Assembly: GCA_002478885.1 (NCBI GenBank)
Contig: DLKC01000010.1
Coordinates: forward strand, 107,684 to 171,683
DNA from: Chitinophagaceae bacterium UBA7600
GTDB lineage: Bacteria; Bacteroidota; Bacteroidia; Chitinophagales; Chitinophagaceae
Direction of reading: 5' to 3'
Length of the DNA stretch: 64,000 nt
The notes below the pieces were generated by a model that saw only the letters and a program-made list of their open reading frames with translations, was not told the DNA's origin and made no database searches. The stretch's first letter is position 1. Each line of letters opens with the position of its first letter. Made by a program: the position numbers and the translations under genes. Positions 44,042-53,134 of this stretch are shown here, piece after piece.

Positions 44042-47000
44042 ATGTTTCGCCTTAGTTTAATAATTGTTTTTTTTATGGTGCCGGTGGTTCGCTGCCTGCC
44101 GCAGCATTTAAATCCTGCACTGGCCGAGCACATTACAGTGGCTGATGGCCTGCCGGACGCAACTATTACCGCTATTTGCGGCGACGAAGATGGTTTTTTG
44201 TGGATAGGCACCAACAACGGCCTTTGCCGTTATGACGGGGTAGCGTTTAAAAAATATTTTCATTCAAAAGATACCAGCAGTATCCCGGGTAATCTTATCA
44301 AAGGAATTATCAGTTTAAGCAACCATCGCCTTTTGATAAATACGGGGACAGGGTTATGTATTTGGAATACGGGTGCAGAAAAAGCCAATAATTTCCTGGT
44401 AAGGTCAACGCCCGGCATGTTTGCCTACGACAATAATTTTACCGTTGCGGCGACAGATGCGGCGGGCTTAATATGGGCTGGCACGCAAACCACCCTATAT
44501 AAACTTGACACAGCGCTTCACATTTTGCAACAGTGGCAAGACTACCAGGGCAATACCCGTAACAATGCGTCGCTGTTGTATGTCCACAAACTGCAATTAC
44601 TGAATAGTGGCGATATGCTTGCGGAATTAAATTCCTATACGGGAACAGGCGGCTACTATTTGAGCGAAAAAAATTCAAAGCTGTTGCTGCCAGCGGCGCA
44701 ATCTCCCGAACAGTCACTTTCCGTTTTCCGTCATCCATACGTGAGAGATTGCATTTTTAAGGCAAATGGTGATGCGGTATATATCAAACATCTTACCGAC
44801 AGTTTGTTTTTTTATGACCATGTAAACGGTCGCACTACTAGTGTTTCGCTGGGGCTGATCAAAGGGAAAAAGGAAATTTACTATAACTCCCGTCTTTTAC
44901 AGCTTTTAAATAATGTTACGGGCATTACCTTGAGCAATGGTGGTGTACTGGTGATCACAAAAGACCAGTCAGGCAACAATCACAGCGATCTTATTCTTGG
45001 CAACGATGAGGTGCTTTGCAGCTACTCCGATCCCACAGGCAGCATCTGGTTAGGAACGAGCAATGGATTATATAGATTCACAAAGGCTTCACTAAATATG
45101 GGGCTTTACAATTTTCCCGCGTACAATAATAATACTCATCAAAGAAATGAGTTGCTGAACATTTTTGAAGCAGATCGAACCTTGTTTATCAGCACTTCCG
45201 GCGGTGGTTTTTTTTATAACACTGCCAACCAGTGGAAAAATGTTGCCTGGAACGACAACGTGTTAACCCGCGATACATGGAATGTAAGGCATACGCACGC
45301 TGACAGCTTTTGGATTGCCACCCAGGCAGGCATTTATTGCTGGTGTATGCATACTGACCAATATCGGATTGTGCAGTGGCCTAAAGAATATAGCTGGATC
45401 AACACGATCGCTGTTACTACGCAGTTTACCGATTCCCATCAGTTGTTATGGATGGGCCTTGGTATGGGCAATGGGGTGATGGCTTACAATACAATTACTG
45501 GTTCTATCAGGCATTACAACGGCGGATCGAGCCCAACATTTCCTTTGCGATACCCCATAGCTATTGGCGAGGACGAATATGGGAATATCTGGATGGGGAG
45601 TTCACACGGTACAGGTCTTTGTTGCTGGAACAGGAACGCTGATAGTTTCAGCATTATTCATCCGGCGTACAATACCGATTTTGATAACGGCATTATTCTC
45701 TCAATATATGCTGATAAGCACAATCATATCTGGATGGCCACCGCAGATGGGTTGACCGAGTACAATATCAGCGAAAAGACTTTTAAAAAATACACCGTTG
45801 CCGATGGGCTGCCTTCTTCGTTCATCAATAGTATTGCTGATGATAAGAATGGCCATCTTTGGTTGGCAACAAGAAACGGACTCTGCTGTATTGACATAGT
45901 CACAAGAAGGGTAACAGCCTTTGACGGCCTTTTTCACTTTCCCGAATCAGCAATCGGCTCGGTTTTTTATTCATCGCAGTTGGATAGTTTGTATTTCCTG
46001 ACTGGTCTGTCTGTTTGCTCCATTAAGCCCGGCGACTGGTTAGATAAACTGCCACCGGCGAAAATTTTTATTACGGAAGCATCGGCCTCCGATAAAAATT
46101 TTACACGTCAACAACATTTTGCACTTGGATACGATGAGCAGAATATCCGCATCGCTTTTACTGCCGTAAACCTTACAGATGGCCGTAACAACCAGTATTT
46201 TTACAGGCTTGATTCGTCAGCAAGCAAGCCTTGGATACCGGTTAACCATGAAAGACAGATTAGTTTTTCCAATCTGGCTCCTGGCAATTACGTTTTCCAG
46301 GTCAAGGCGCTGATGAGTGACGGTTACGAAAGCTCTAATATTGCTTCAATAGCTTTTTCTATAGCATATCCTTTCTGGCAGCAATGGTGGTTTATTCTTT
46401 TGTGTATCTTTTTTGTGGTTGCTTTATTTTATTTTTTATACCTGTACCGGATAAGACAACTTGTGTTACTGCAACAGGTTCGTAACCGGATCGCGACAGA
46501 CCTTCATGATGATATCGGCTCCACGCTTACCAATATCAGCATTTTGTCAACGCTAAGCAGTGCAAACATAAACTCGCCCGGTAAAACCTCCGGTTTTTTA
46601 GAACGGATATCAGAAGAAGTGCAACGATCAGGGCAATCGCTGGACGATATTGTTTGGAGCATTAATTCCATCAATGACAATTTTGAACAGCTTGCAGCGC
46701 GGATGCGTCGTTATGCTGCGGAGTTGTTTGATGCGTCGGGCATACAATACTACATAAGTATAGATGAAAAGTTGGCGGGTAAGAAGATTTCCATGGAACA
46801 GCGAAAGGATATTTACCTCGTTTTTAAAGAGGCCGTGAATAATATTTATAAGCACGCAAACGCTACGTTAGTTAACATTGACCTCTTGCAGGAAAAAAAG
46901 CAACTTCACATGCGTATTGCGGATAACGGTAAAGGTTTCGATGCTGCTTTGCCAACCGATAGAAACGGCTTGAAAAATATTAGGAGCCGTGCTGCAAAAT

Positions 47001-47071
47001 GGAAAGGAACGGTCATTGTAGACACGTCTAAAAGCGGAACTACTTTGTTTGTGGGGATGCAGGTGATTTAA
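44042..47071 (+). CDS. Sensor histidine kinase with two-component propeller input
   Basis: A 1009-residue protein. After a signal peptide (about 1-20) comes a periplasmic region of two-component regulator propeller repeats (about 25-680) with DGLPDATITAICGDEDGFLWIGT, GSIWLGTSNGLYRF, GNIWMGSS, HIWMATADGLTEYN and others, then a Y_Y_Y domain (about 690-770), a TM (about 776-800), a HisKA_3 dimerisation region with the phospho-His in IATDLHDDIGSTLT, and a HATPase with KEAVNNIYKHANAT and ADNGKGFDA. No receiver is fused. The partner is the NarL-type regulator next to it (52 bases downstream). Confidence 0.95.
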   Translation: MFRLSLIIVFFMVPVVRCLPQHLNPALAEHITVADGLPDATITAICGDEDGFLWIGTNNGLCRYDGVAFKKYFHSKDTSSIPGNLIKGIISLSNHRLLINTGTGLCIWNTGAEKANNFLVRSTPGMFAYDNNFTVAATDAAGLIWAGTQTTLYKLDTALHILQQWQDYQGNTRNNASLLYVHKLQLLNSGDMLAELNSYTGTGGYYLSEKNSKLLLPAAQSPEQSLSVFRHPYVRDCIFKANGDAVYIKHLTDSLFFYDHVNGRTTSVSLGLIKGKKEIYYNSRLLQLLNNVTGITLSNGGVLVITKDQSGNNHSDLILGNDEVLCSYSDPTGSIWLGTSNGLYRFTKASLNMGLYNFPAYNNNTHQRNELLNIFEADRTLFISTSGGGFFYNTANQWKNVAWNDNVLTRDTWNVRHTHADSFWIATQAGIYCWCMHTDQYRIVQWPKEYSWINTIAVTTQFTDSHQLLWMGLGMGNGVMAYNTITGSIRHYNGGSSPTFPLRYPIAIGEDEYGNIWMGSSHGTGLCCWNRNADSFSIIHPAYNTDFDNGIILSIYADKHNHIWMATADGLTEYNISEKTFKKYTVADGLPSSFINSIADDKNGHLWLATRNGLCCIDIVTRRVTAFDGLFHFPESAIGSVFYSSQLDSLYFLTGLSVCSIKPGDWLDKLPPAKIFITEASASDKNFTRQQHFALGYDEQNIRIAFTAVNLTDGRNNQYFYRLDSSASKPWIPVNHERQISFSNLAPGNYVFQVKALMSDGYESSNIASIAFSIAYPFWQQWWFILLCIFFVVALFYFLYLYRIRQLVLLQQVRNRIATDLHDDIGSTLTNISILSTLSSANINSPGKTSGFLERISEEVQRSGQSLDDIVWSINSINDNFEQLAARMRRYAAELFDASGIQYYISIDEKLAGKKISMEQRKDIYLVFKEAVNNIYKHANATLVNIDLLQEKKQLHMRIADNGKGFDAALPTDRNGLKNIRSRAAKWKGTVIVDTSKSGTTLFVGMQVI

Positions 47072-47123
47072 GATCACTCAAAAAGATGAACGGTTTGCCT
47101 CGTTTTTAAAACTAATTTCACTG

Positions 47124-47753
47124 ATGCCAACCTCAGTTATCCTTTTTGAAGACAATGACCGGCTAAGGGAGTCTCTCGCTTTTCTTTTGAGTAACGATGA
47201 GGATTTTGTGGTGCTTGCCCATTTCAATAATTGCAATGAGGCTGCAGCCGTCATCTCCGGCTATGAACCCGATGCGGTGTTAATGGATATCGACATGCCG
47301 GGCATGTCGGGTATACAGGGCGTTGTCGCGATAAAAGCCGTGAGGCCGCAAACGGCCGTGATCATGTATACGGTTTTTGAAGATGATGATCGCCTTTTTC
47401 AATGCCTGTGCGCCGGAGCCGATGGATACCTGCTTAAGAAAACGCCACCGGCGCAATTATTCAGCGCGATTCACGACGTAATGAAGGGCGGCGCACCCAT
47501 GTCGCCATTGATCGCCAAAAAAGTGCTGAACAGTTTTCAGCAGAAGCACCCGTCACAGCAATACAATCTTTCACACCGTGAAATAGAAGTGCTGCAACTG
47601 CTGATAAAAGGCTACAGTATAAAAATAATTGCGGCAGAACTAAATGTTGCTTTTGACACCGTACGCTCCCATCTCAAAAATATTTACCAGAAGCTGCATG
47701 TATCCTGCGGCAAAGAGGCCATCGCAAAAGCCATCAATGAAAAAATCGTATAA
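47124..47753 (+). CDS. NarL/LuxR-type response regulator
   Basis: A 209-residue regulator. The receiver (about 1-120) has the acidic pair ED (9-10), the phospho-Asp D55 in AVLMDIDMPG, Thr in IMYTVFED and Lys in DGYLLKKTPP. The LuxR HTH (about 147-209) starts LSHREIEVLQLLIKGYS and contains FDTVRSHLKNIYQKL. It should be phosphorylated by the kinase encoded just before and then bind DNA. Targets are unknown; the surface-protein pair downstream is a candidate. Confidence 0.95.
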   Translation: MPTSVILFEDNDRLRESLAFLLSNDEDFVVLAHFNNCNEAAAVISGYEPDAVLMDIDMPGMSGIQGVVAIKAVRPQTAVIMYTVFEDDDRLFQCLCAGADGYLLKKTPPAQLFSAIHDVMKGGAPMSPLIAKKVLNSFQQKHPSQQYNLSHREIEVLQLLIKGYSIKIIAAELNVAFDTVRSHLKNIYQKLHVSCGKEAIAKAINEKIV

Positions 47754-47769
47754 GCGATAATGTATTTTA

Positions 47770-47958
47770 TGGCGCAGGCTATGGTAATGCTGTTAAGTTT
47801 CCGTTGCGTCGCACACTTGTGCTGCAGCAACTGCACGCAGCAAGCTTTTTGATTTATAAAAAATAATAAATCTGCCTTAGCCTGGTCGCATTTCGCAGCT
47901 AAGAGCCCATGAACATTCTGCAGCTCAAGTGAGTGACACAACCGGTGCCGGGCAGTGT
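47770..47958. repeat. Dispersed intergenic element, both arms
   Basis: Left arm core TTGCGTCGCACACTTGTGC (47804-47822), with its outer part worn. Right arm CAAGTGAGTGACACAACCGG (47926-47945), then a GTGCCGGGC end. It occupies about half of the 358-base gap between the regulator and the surface-protein genes. In the rest I see no promoter. Confidence 0.7.
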
Positions 47959-48111
47959 TACTTATGCCGGTAACAAAGGATAGTAAGCATTCTTATCACT
48001 CAAAAAGAGGATTGTTTTGCCGGATAATTGCAACCAATTTTAGCAAAAGCTTTTTCTGCACAATATCAATAACCAAAGCACTGCTACTGCAGCCTCAAAT
48101 CAGTCACTCGT

Positions 48112-49668
48112 ATGAAAAAAAATCTGCTGGCTTTAACCACATTCTTTTGTGTAAGCACTGTTGCAATAAATGCACAAAACACATTTCCTGCCAATGGATC
48201 TGTAGGTATAGGTACAACCGCGCCCAACACATCGGCACTGCTTGATGTTACTTCAACCAGCAGAGGCTTACTCATTCCCCGCATGACGCAAGCACAGCGC
48301 AATGCCATTGTATCACCGGCAACGGGGTTATTTATTTACCAGACTAACGGAACCGCGGGGTTTTACTACTATAGTGGAACGACCTGGACACCTGTTTCAG
48401 GTAAAGGCGCCAACACAAGTTTATCAAACCTTGTAACTACGTCCATAAACGCTGCGCTACTTCCGAAGATAACGGCTACTTATGATCTTGGGTCGGCTGG
48501 TCTCAAATGGGGTAATGGCTATTACTCAGGCGCAGTACAAGTTGGGGCCGCACCTGCTGCACCTGCTGCGGGGATGATACAATGGACTGGTGCAGATTTC
48601 CAGGGTTATAACGGAGCTTCATGGCTTTCTCTTACGGGAAGTGGCGGCGGTGGCGGGCCCTGGGCTTATACGGGCGTGAATATTTATAATACCAATTCTG
48701 GAGCTGTGCTTATGGGGCCAATGTCGGTTAATCCGTTTGCTGGCAGTAATAAAGTACAGATCGGCAATCCTGACGATCCATTTAATCCTGTTTTCAGTGG
48801 TAACGACCTGGCTATATACAATGCAGATGGTATAAACGGGATGTCTTTTTTTAATTCAGGCACATCCTCTAACTGGTACAGTACAGGCAACTTTGCCCTG
48901 ATGCCATACGGTGGCAGCGGCTTTGTAGGCATTGGCACTGCCACACCGGCTACAAAACTCCAGGTATTTACTGGCGATGCCAGTTACGGGCTCACTCACA
49001 CAAATGGTGTCGTTACGGTAGGTTCTTATGTCGGCAATAATGGTGGCTGGCTGGGAACAAAATCAAATCACCCTTTATACTTTTTCACTAATAACAGTAC
49101 TGCCCTAATGACGATTACTACAGCGGGTAGTGTTGGTATTGGTACGATAAGCCCTGCCACAAAGTTCCAGTTGCAAACAGCCGATGCCAGTTACGGTATT
49201 ACTCATACCAACGGAACCGTAACAGTGGGTACCTATGTAGGTTCAAGTGGCGGATGGATCGCTACAAAATCAAATAGCCCTCTGTATTTCTGCACAGGCC
49301 TCCTTGCTCAGAATGGCTCTGCACAAATGACCCTCTTGTTAAACGGCAATGTTGGTATTGGAACACTTAATCCATCGTATAAGCTTTCTGTCAACGGTAC
49401 CATACAGGCCAAAGAAGTTAGGGTGGAAACCGGTTGGGCAGATTTTGTTTTTGAAAAGAACTATAAACTGCGCTCACTGAGTGAGGTGGAAAACTATATC
49501 AATGAAAACAATCATTTGCCAGATCTGCCATCGGCAAAAGAAATGCAGGCAGATGGCCTGCCTGTTGCCGAAACCGAAACGAAAATGATGCAGAAAATTG
49601 AAGAGCTTACCCTTTACGTAATACAGTTGCAAAAAGAAATTGATCAGCTCAAAGCACACAAAAAATGA
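48112..49668 (+). CDS. Secreted surface protein with GIGT repeats and coiled-coil tail
   Basis: A 518-residue protein with a signal peptide (about 1-21, INAQ). The body has repeating VGIGT-x-x-P motifs (at about residues 31, 272, 341 and 414) and Gly/Ser-rich strands, as in Bacteroidota surface or tail-fibre-like proteins. Two tandem units carry DASYGLTHTNGVVTVGSYVG and DASYGITHTNGTVTVGTYVG. The end has LRSLSEVENYINENNHLPD, followed by a coiled coil (KMMQKIEELTLYVIQLQKEI). Function unknown; perhaps adhesive. Its stop overlaps the start of the next gene by four bases (ATGA), so the two are translated together. Confidence 0.75.
   Translation: MKKNLLALTTFFCVSTVAINAQNTFPANGSVGIGTTAPNTSALLDVTSTSRGLLIPRMTQAQRNAIVSPATGLFIYQTNGTAGFYYYSGTTWTPVSGKGANTSLSNLVTTSINAALLPKITATYDLGSAGLKWGNGYYSGAVQVGAAPAAPAAGMIQWTGADFQGYNGASWLSLTGSGGGGGPWAYTGVNIYNTNSGAVLMGPMSVNPFAGSNKVQIGNPDDPFNPVFSGNDLAIYNADGINGMSFFNSGTSSNWYSTGNFALMPYGGSGFVGIGTATPATKLQVFTGDASYGLTHTNGVVTVGSYVGNNGGWLGTKSNHPLYFFTNNSTALMTITTAGSVGIGTISPATKFQLQTADASYGITHTNGTVTVGTYVGSSGGWIATKSNSPLYFCTGLLAQNGSAQMTLLLNGNVGIGTLNPSYKLSVNGTIQAKEVRVETGWADFVFEKNYKLRSLSEVENYINENNHLPDLPSAKEMQADGLPVAETETKMMQKIEELTLYVIQLQKEIDQLKAHKK
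48925..49350 (+). repeat. Tandem coding repeat in the surface protein gene
   Basis: Two diverged units start with codons for VGIGT at 48925 and 49132; a third VGIGT starts at 49351. Unit lengths are 69 and 73 codons. They keep PATK, DASYG, THTNG, VTVG, YVG and KSN-PLYF in the same order. Confidence 0.8.
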
Positions 49669-51122
49669 GAACGACAATACTGAAGAAATCAATTTTGCTG
49701 TTGTCTTTTTTTGCCTGTTTTTTGTTCGTCCGGTCACAGCAAAACATCATAAAGCCTTACCAGTTAGACAAAGCTGCTTTGAACAATGCGCTTGCATATG
49801 AAAGGGTGAATCACCGGCTTCAGCCGGCATTAACATCGCCCGTGGTAATACGCGTATTTTTCCGCATCGTTGATCCTGCAGGCGGTAAGCTTTTTGACAT
49901 AACAGAAGCCCAGATTGCACAGGATTTTAAACATCTTGTGGGCGCTTATTCGAAAGATAATATTTGCTTCATCAATATGGGTTTTGATCATTTGTACAAC
50001 ACTGCGCTTGATACTTTTAATACCAGTAACGACAGCTATAAAATATTTCTGCCGTATGGATTACAAAACTGCATTACCGTGTTTTATATCGATCAGTTGG
50101 GTGGACAGAATGGCTCCAGCGGCGGCGGGTCGTCAGGGGTAACATACGGCATCCCCAGTGCATGGACTATTATAGCGAAGTCTTATGCAGGGCAGGGCGT
50201 ATTGGAGCACGAGGTGGGCCATTGTTTTGGCCTGTTGCACACTTTCGATTTTGCAAATGGAAACGGCCTTGAAAATATAGACGGCTCCAACGGCTCTACT
50301 TCTGCCGATTTAATTGCAGACACCAAAGCCGATCCATATGCCTTCGCATATGAAAATGCTTCATCCTGTTATTCTGCCACCAATGGCGGTTGCACTTATA
50401 ACGGAACCTGTAAAGATCCCAAAGGCAGATCGGATTACAGCCCGCCATATACAAACATGATGAGTTATTGGTGTAGTGCGTTCTACCCGTCGTACATCAT
50501 TACAAACGGCCAATATACACGGGTAACTTCTTTTCTCAGCACCTCTTCTGCCCTGCAGGCAACCGAATCGCCACAAACAGCTGTGGACGGGCCTTACAGC
50601 ATCAGCAGCGGTTATCATATGAACTCGGCGGTAACAACACTTACTACTTCGGGTACTGTGCTTATTACCGGCACTGCAAATACATCTTTGGGTGCGGGGC
50701 AAACCGTTTTTCTGGAGCCTGGGTTCGATGCTGTTCCCGGTTCAGGCGGACAGGTTTTTATCCGCCATTCATTCTGCGATACAATAAGCAATGGTTATAC
50801 GTTGAATGGATCGGTGACAACATCTTTTCAAAATCAGCAGACCAGTCTTCCGGCAACACAAAAAGCAGATTTATTTGCTTATCCTAATCCAGCCTCGTCA
50901 TCTGTGCAACTTTCGTTTTACCTGAATGCCAATACAGACAATGCCGAAATCAAAATTTATGATATGAATATGCGACAGGTAAAGAGTATACGATTGGGCG
51001 TCTTGAATGCAGGCGCCCACACCATTCCGGCCGATATTCATTCCTTAAGTGCAGGGTTGTATTTTATCATGCTGCAAACGCCCAATGCACTAATGAAAAC
51101 TAAAGTCATGGTTGTAAAATAA
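49665..51122 (+). CDS. M43-type zinc metalloprotease with T9SS sorting tail
   Basis: A 485-residue secreted protease. Signal peptide at about 1-25, a propeptide-like region, then the pappalysin-type zinc site HEVGHCFGLLHTF and the Met-turn TNMMSYW. Four cysteines (SSCYSATNGGC and YNGTCKD) could form disulfides. The C-terminal 80 residues are a T9SS type A sorting domain: LFAYPNPASSSVQLSF, EIKIYDMNMRQVK and SLSAGLYFIML ending KVMVVK. It is therefore expected on the cell surface or outside. Coupled to the GIGT-repeat gene. Confidence 0.9.
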   Translation: MRTTILKKSILLLSFFACFLFVRSQQNIIKPYQLDKAALNNALAYERVNHRLQPALTSPVVIRVFFRIVDPAGGKLFDITEAQIAQDFKHLVGAYSKDNICFINMGFDHLYNTALDTFNTSNDSYKIFLPYGLQNCITVFYIDQLGGQNGSSGGGSSGVTYGIPSAWTIIAKSYAGQGVLEHEVGHCFGLLHTFDFANGNGLENIDGSNGSTSADLIADTKADPYAFAYENASSCYSATNGGCTYNGTCKDPKGRSDYSPPYTNMMSYWCSAFYPSYIITNGQYTRVTSFLSTSSALQATESPQTAVDGPYSISSGYHMNSAVTTLTTSGTVLITGTANTSLGAGQTVFLEPGFDAVPGSGGQVFIRHSFCDTISNGYTLNGSVTTSFQNQQTSLPATQKADLFAYPNPASSSVQLSFYLNANTDNAEIKIYDMNMRQVKSIRLGVLNAGAHTIPADIHSLSAGLYFIMLQTPNALMKTKVMVVK

Positions 51123-51132
51123 GGTGAATTCT

Positions 51133-51185
51133 TGGGCCAGGCCTTTTACCAACAGGCATCTTTGTTGCGTCGCACACTTGTACTT
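51133..51185 (+). repeat. Dispersed intergenic element, left arm
   Basis: GGGCCAGGCCTTTTACC, AACAGGCATC and the core TTGCGTCGCACACTTGTAC (51165-51183). It follows the M43 protease stop directly and precedes a palindrome in front of rimM. Confidence 0.78.
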
Positions 51186-51210
51186 TGCCGCGATGAGCAA
51201 CACTAATACA

Positions 51211-51238
51211 GTATCCCGCGGCAAGCATTGCGGGATAC
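51211..51238. promoter_or_regulatory. Palindrome upstream of rimM
   Basis: A perfect inverted repeat GTATCCCGC / GCGGGATAC with a ten-base centre. It ends four bases before the rimM -7 box and covers the -33 region. It could be an operator or the stem of a weak terminator; there is no T-run. Confidence 0.45.
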
Positions 51239-51242
51239 TCCT

Positions 51243-51250
51243 TAGCTTTG
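51243..51250 (+). promoter_or_regulatory. -7 box of rimM
   Basis: TAGCTTTG, a full match to TAnnTTTG, with seven bases before the ATG, the same distance as at lepA. A leaderless message is expected. Confidence 0.5.
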
Positions 51251-51257
51251 CGCTGCA

Positions 51258-51776
51258 ATGAATGAATACATCAATGTCGGCAAGTTTGTAGCGGCATCGG
51301 GCGTTACCGGCGAGCTCATTTTAAAACATGGCCTTGGTAAGAAAACCATTTTCAAAAATATCGAAGCCGTGTTTGTGGAGCAACAGAAAGGTGCTGAAAT
51401 CCCGTACTTTGTACAATCGTCGAAGGCAAAGGATCACGAAGAATCTTACCTTAAGCTTGAAGGAGTTGATACAAGAGAGAAGGCGAAGTTGCTTGTCCCA
51501 AAAAAGGTCTGGTTGCTGAAAGATGATTTTTTAAAGCTGGTTCCTAAGAATGCACCGATCGCTTTGATTGGTTACAGGTTAATAAACGAAGGAAAATACG
51601 TTGGCACAGTGGAAGAAACCATTGAACAACCACACCAGGTATTACTAAGGATCAATGTTTCGGGCAAAGAAGCCCTGGTGCCTTTACACGCGGAAACGCT
51701 GAGAAAGATCGATCATGCGAAAAAAGAAGTACATGTAGCACTTCCCGATGGATTACTGGAAATTTATCTTGGATAA
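51258..51776 (+). CDS. rimM: Ribosome maturation factor RimM
   Basis: A 172-residue protein that helps mature the 30S subunit head. N-terminal barrel: INVGKFVAASGVTGELILKH, the family's GxxGLxGEl-like turn, and the middle VDTREKAKLLVPKKVWL. C-terminal PRC barrel: LIGYRLINEGKYVGTVEE, EALVPLHAETLRKID and KEVHVALPDGLLEIYLG. In many genomes it follows rpsP in an operon; here rpsP is not present and the gene stands alone with its own promoter and terminator. Confidence 0.93.
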   Translation: MNEYINVGKFVAASGVTGELILKHGLGKKTIFKNIEAVFVEQQKGAEIPYFVQSSKAKDHEESYLKLEGVDTREKAKLLVPKKVWLLKDDFLKLVPKNAPIALIGYRLINEGKYVGTVEETIEQPHQVLLRINVSGKEALVPLHAETLRKIDHAKKEVHVALPDGLLEIYLG

Positions 51777-51796
51777 TATCAAAACTGAAAATAGTA

Positions 51797-51823
51797 AACC
51801 GGCCCGCTGTAAGCGGGCCGGTT
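51797..51823. terminator. Bidirectional terminator between rimM and the saccharopine dehydrogenase-like gene
   Basis: An 11-bp stem AACCGGCCCGC with its complement and five-base loop. It lies 20 bases past rimM and four bases from the stop codon on the opposite strand. T-rich stretches follow on both sides, though neither is a perfect run. Confidence 0.8.
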
Positions 51824-51827
51824 GCGT

Positions 51828-52955
51828 TTAATATTCTTTCTTTATCCAGTTTACGTTTCTTTCTTTCAGGTATTGTAGAATGTAATCAAAACAAGCTTTG
51901 TGTTTACCAACCAGTTCCGGTGGAAACACGCCTTTCCCGCTAAATAAGCCCTCTGCAAACGCATTGGCGGCGGCTGTGCAAGTATAGCCTGTTGTACGCG
52001 ACATAGAAGAAGTCTGGGTTGCGGTATCATATTTATCGAGCACACTGTATTCAATTGTTTTAGGCTGCCCGTTCATCGTTCCTTTTACAATAACTTTCAT
52101 TATTGTCAATTCTTCCTCCGTTGTGCCGAGTTTCCATTCATTTAATAAAACAGCTGAGGTAAATTCCAGCGGGTTGATGGTTTTGCCTTTATAGTTAATC
52201 GGCTCTGCAGCGAAAAACCCGCTTCTTTGTAACGCGATGATCAGTTCCGCATGTCCAGGGTAACGCAATGTCTTTTCTTTTTGATTGGGAACGTGTGGCA
52301 TTGTAAAGAGGATGGAACGAAGGCCATCGGTATTAAAGCATTCGAGGGTTCCTACTTCATCAAAGTCCATCAGTTCAACTTCGGTCATAGCCGGTTTTAC
52401 AACAATCTGACCGTTCTCTTTCAACCTGGCCGGTCTTGTGTACTCTTCAATTACGTCGATCGGGGAGAAGGGGGCCTTGTATTCAAAAGGTTTTTTCCTC
52501 AGCTTAGGCAAGCCTCCTACATAGCATTCGAAACTGTCGATAATCATTTCCTCGTTGTACCTACCGATAACGAGGTTGCTCACACCCGGTGCTACACCGC
52601 AATCGGTGATCGCTGTTACATTTTTTTCCTTTGCCAGTTTGTCGAGGGCAAGTGCATCTTCCGGAAAGAATGATATATCAACTACATTCATTCCTGCTTT
52701 TATTACGGCTTCCAGTGTAGCATAACCCATAAAACCCGGAACTGCTGTAATGGCGAGATCAAAGCCTGCAAGCAGGGTGCTGTAATTATTATAGTCAGAG
52801 AGGTCTGCTTTTACTGTTGTTATATTGGGGGCTTTTGCTTTTAAAATGCTCAATGCATTTTCGCTTGCATCGAAAGAAGTTACTTCGTGTTTTGTTGAAA
52901 GATCTATGGCCATTGTGCGCCCGACCATTCCACTGCCTAATACTGCTATCTTCAT
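51828..52955 (-). CDS. Saccharopine dehydrogenase-like protein
   Basis: A 375-residue NAD(P)-dependent oxidoreductase. The Rossmann start is MKIAVLGSGMVGRTMAIDL. It continues with DCGVAPGVSNLVIGRYNEE, FECYVGGLPKLRKKPFEYK and the C-terminal TTGYTCTAAANAFAEGLFSGKG, GVFPPELVG. These are the marks of saccharopine or lysine-6-dehydrogenase relatives; the true substrate is uncertain. Start at 52955; eight codons further upstream (MPPQKHSH) are not needed. Confidence 0.87.
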   Translation of the reverse strand: MKIAVLGSGMVGRTMAIDLSTKHEVTSFDASENALSILKAKAPNITTVKADLSDYNNYSTLLAGFDLAITAVPGFMGYATLEAVIKAGMNVVDISFFPEDALALDKLAKEKNVTAITDCGVAPGVSNLVIGRYNEEMIIDSFECYVGGLPKLRKKPFEYKAPFSPIDVIEEYTRPARLKENGQIVVKPAMTEVELMDFDEVGTLECFNTDGLRSILFTMPHVPNQKEKTLRYPGHAELIIALQRSGFFAAEPINYKGKTINPLEFTSAVLLNEWKLGTTEEELTIMKVIVKGTMNGQPKTIEYSVLDKYDTATQTSSMSRTTGYTCTAAANAFAEGLFSGKGVFPPELVGKHKACFDYILQYLKERNVNWIKKEY

Positions 52956-53030
52956 ATGACTGTGTTTTTGAGGCGGCAAAGCTAAGGAAAACCCAGCCCC
53001 ATTTTAAAAGCTACAACAATTTCTGAACGT

Positions 53031-53115
53031 TGAAGTGTGCGACCCCGAATCGTGCCTCTCGGGACGGGTGCAAACGGCGATGTCACAGGCTTTACTGCCT
53101 GGTTCAAAAAAAATA
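53031..53115 (-). repeat. Dispersed intergenic element, right arm with interrupted core
   Basis: GAAGTGTGCGA, a 26-base insertion (53043-53068, 19/26 identical to 19,235-19,260), TGCAAACGGCGATG, then a GCCTGGTTC end with an A-run. It lies downstream of plsX in the minus direction. Confidence 0.75.
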
Positions 53116-53134
53116 TTATTGCGAAGTGCTGTAA

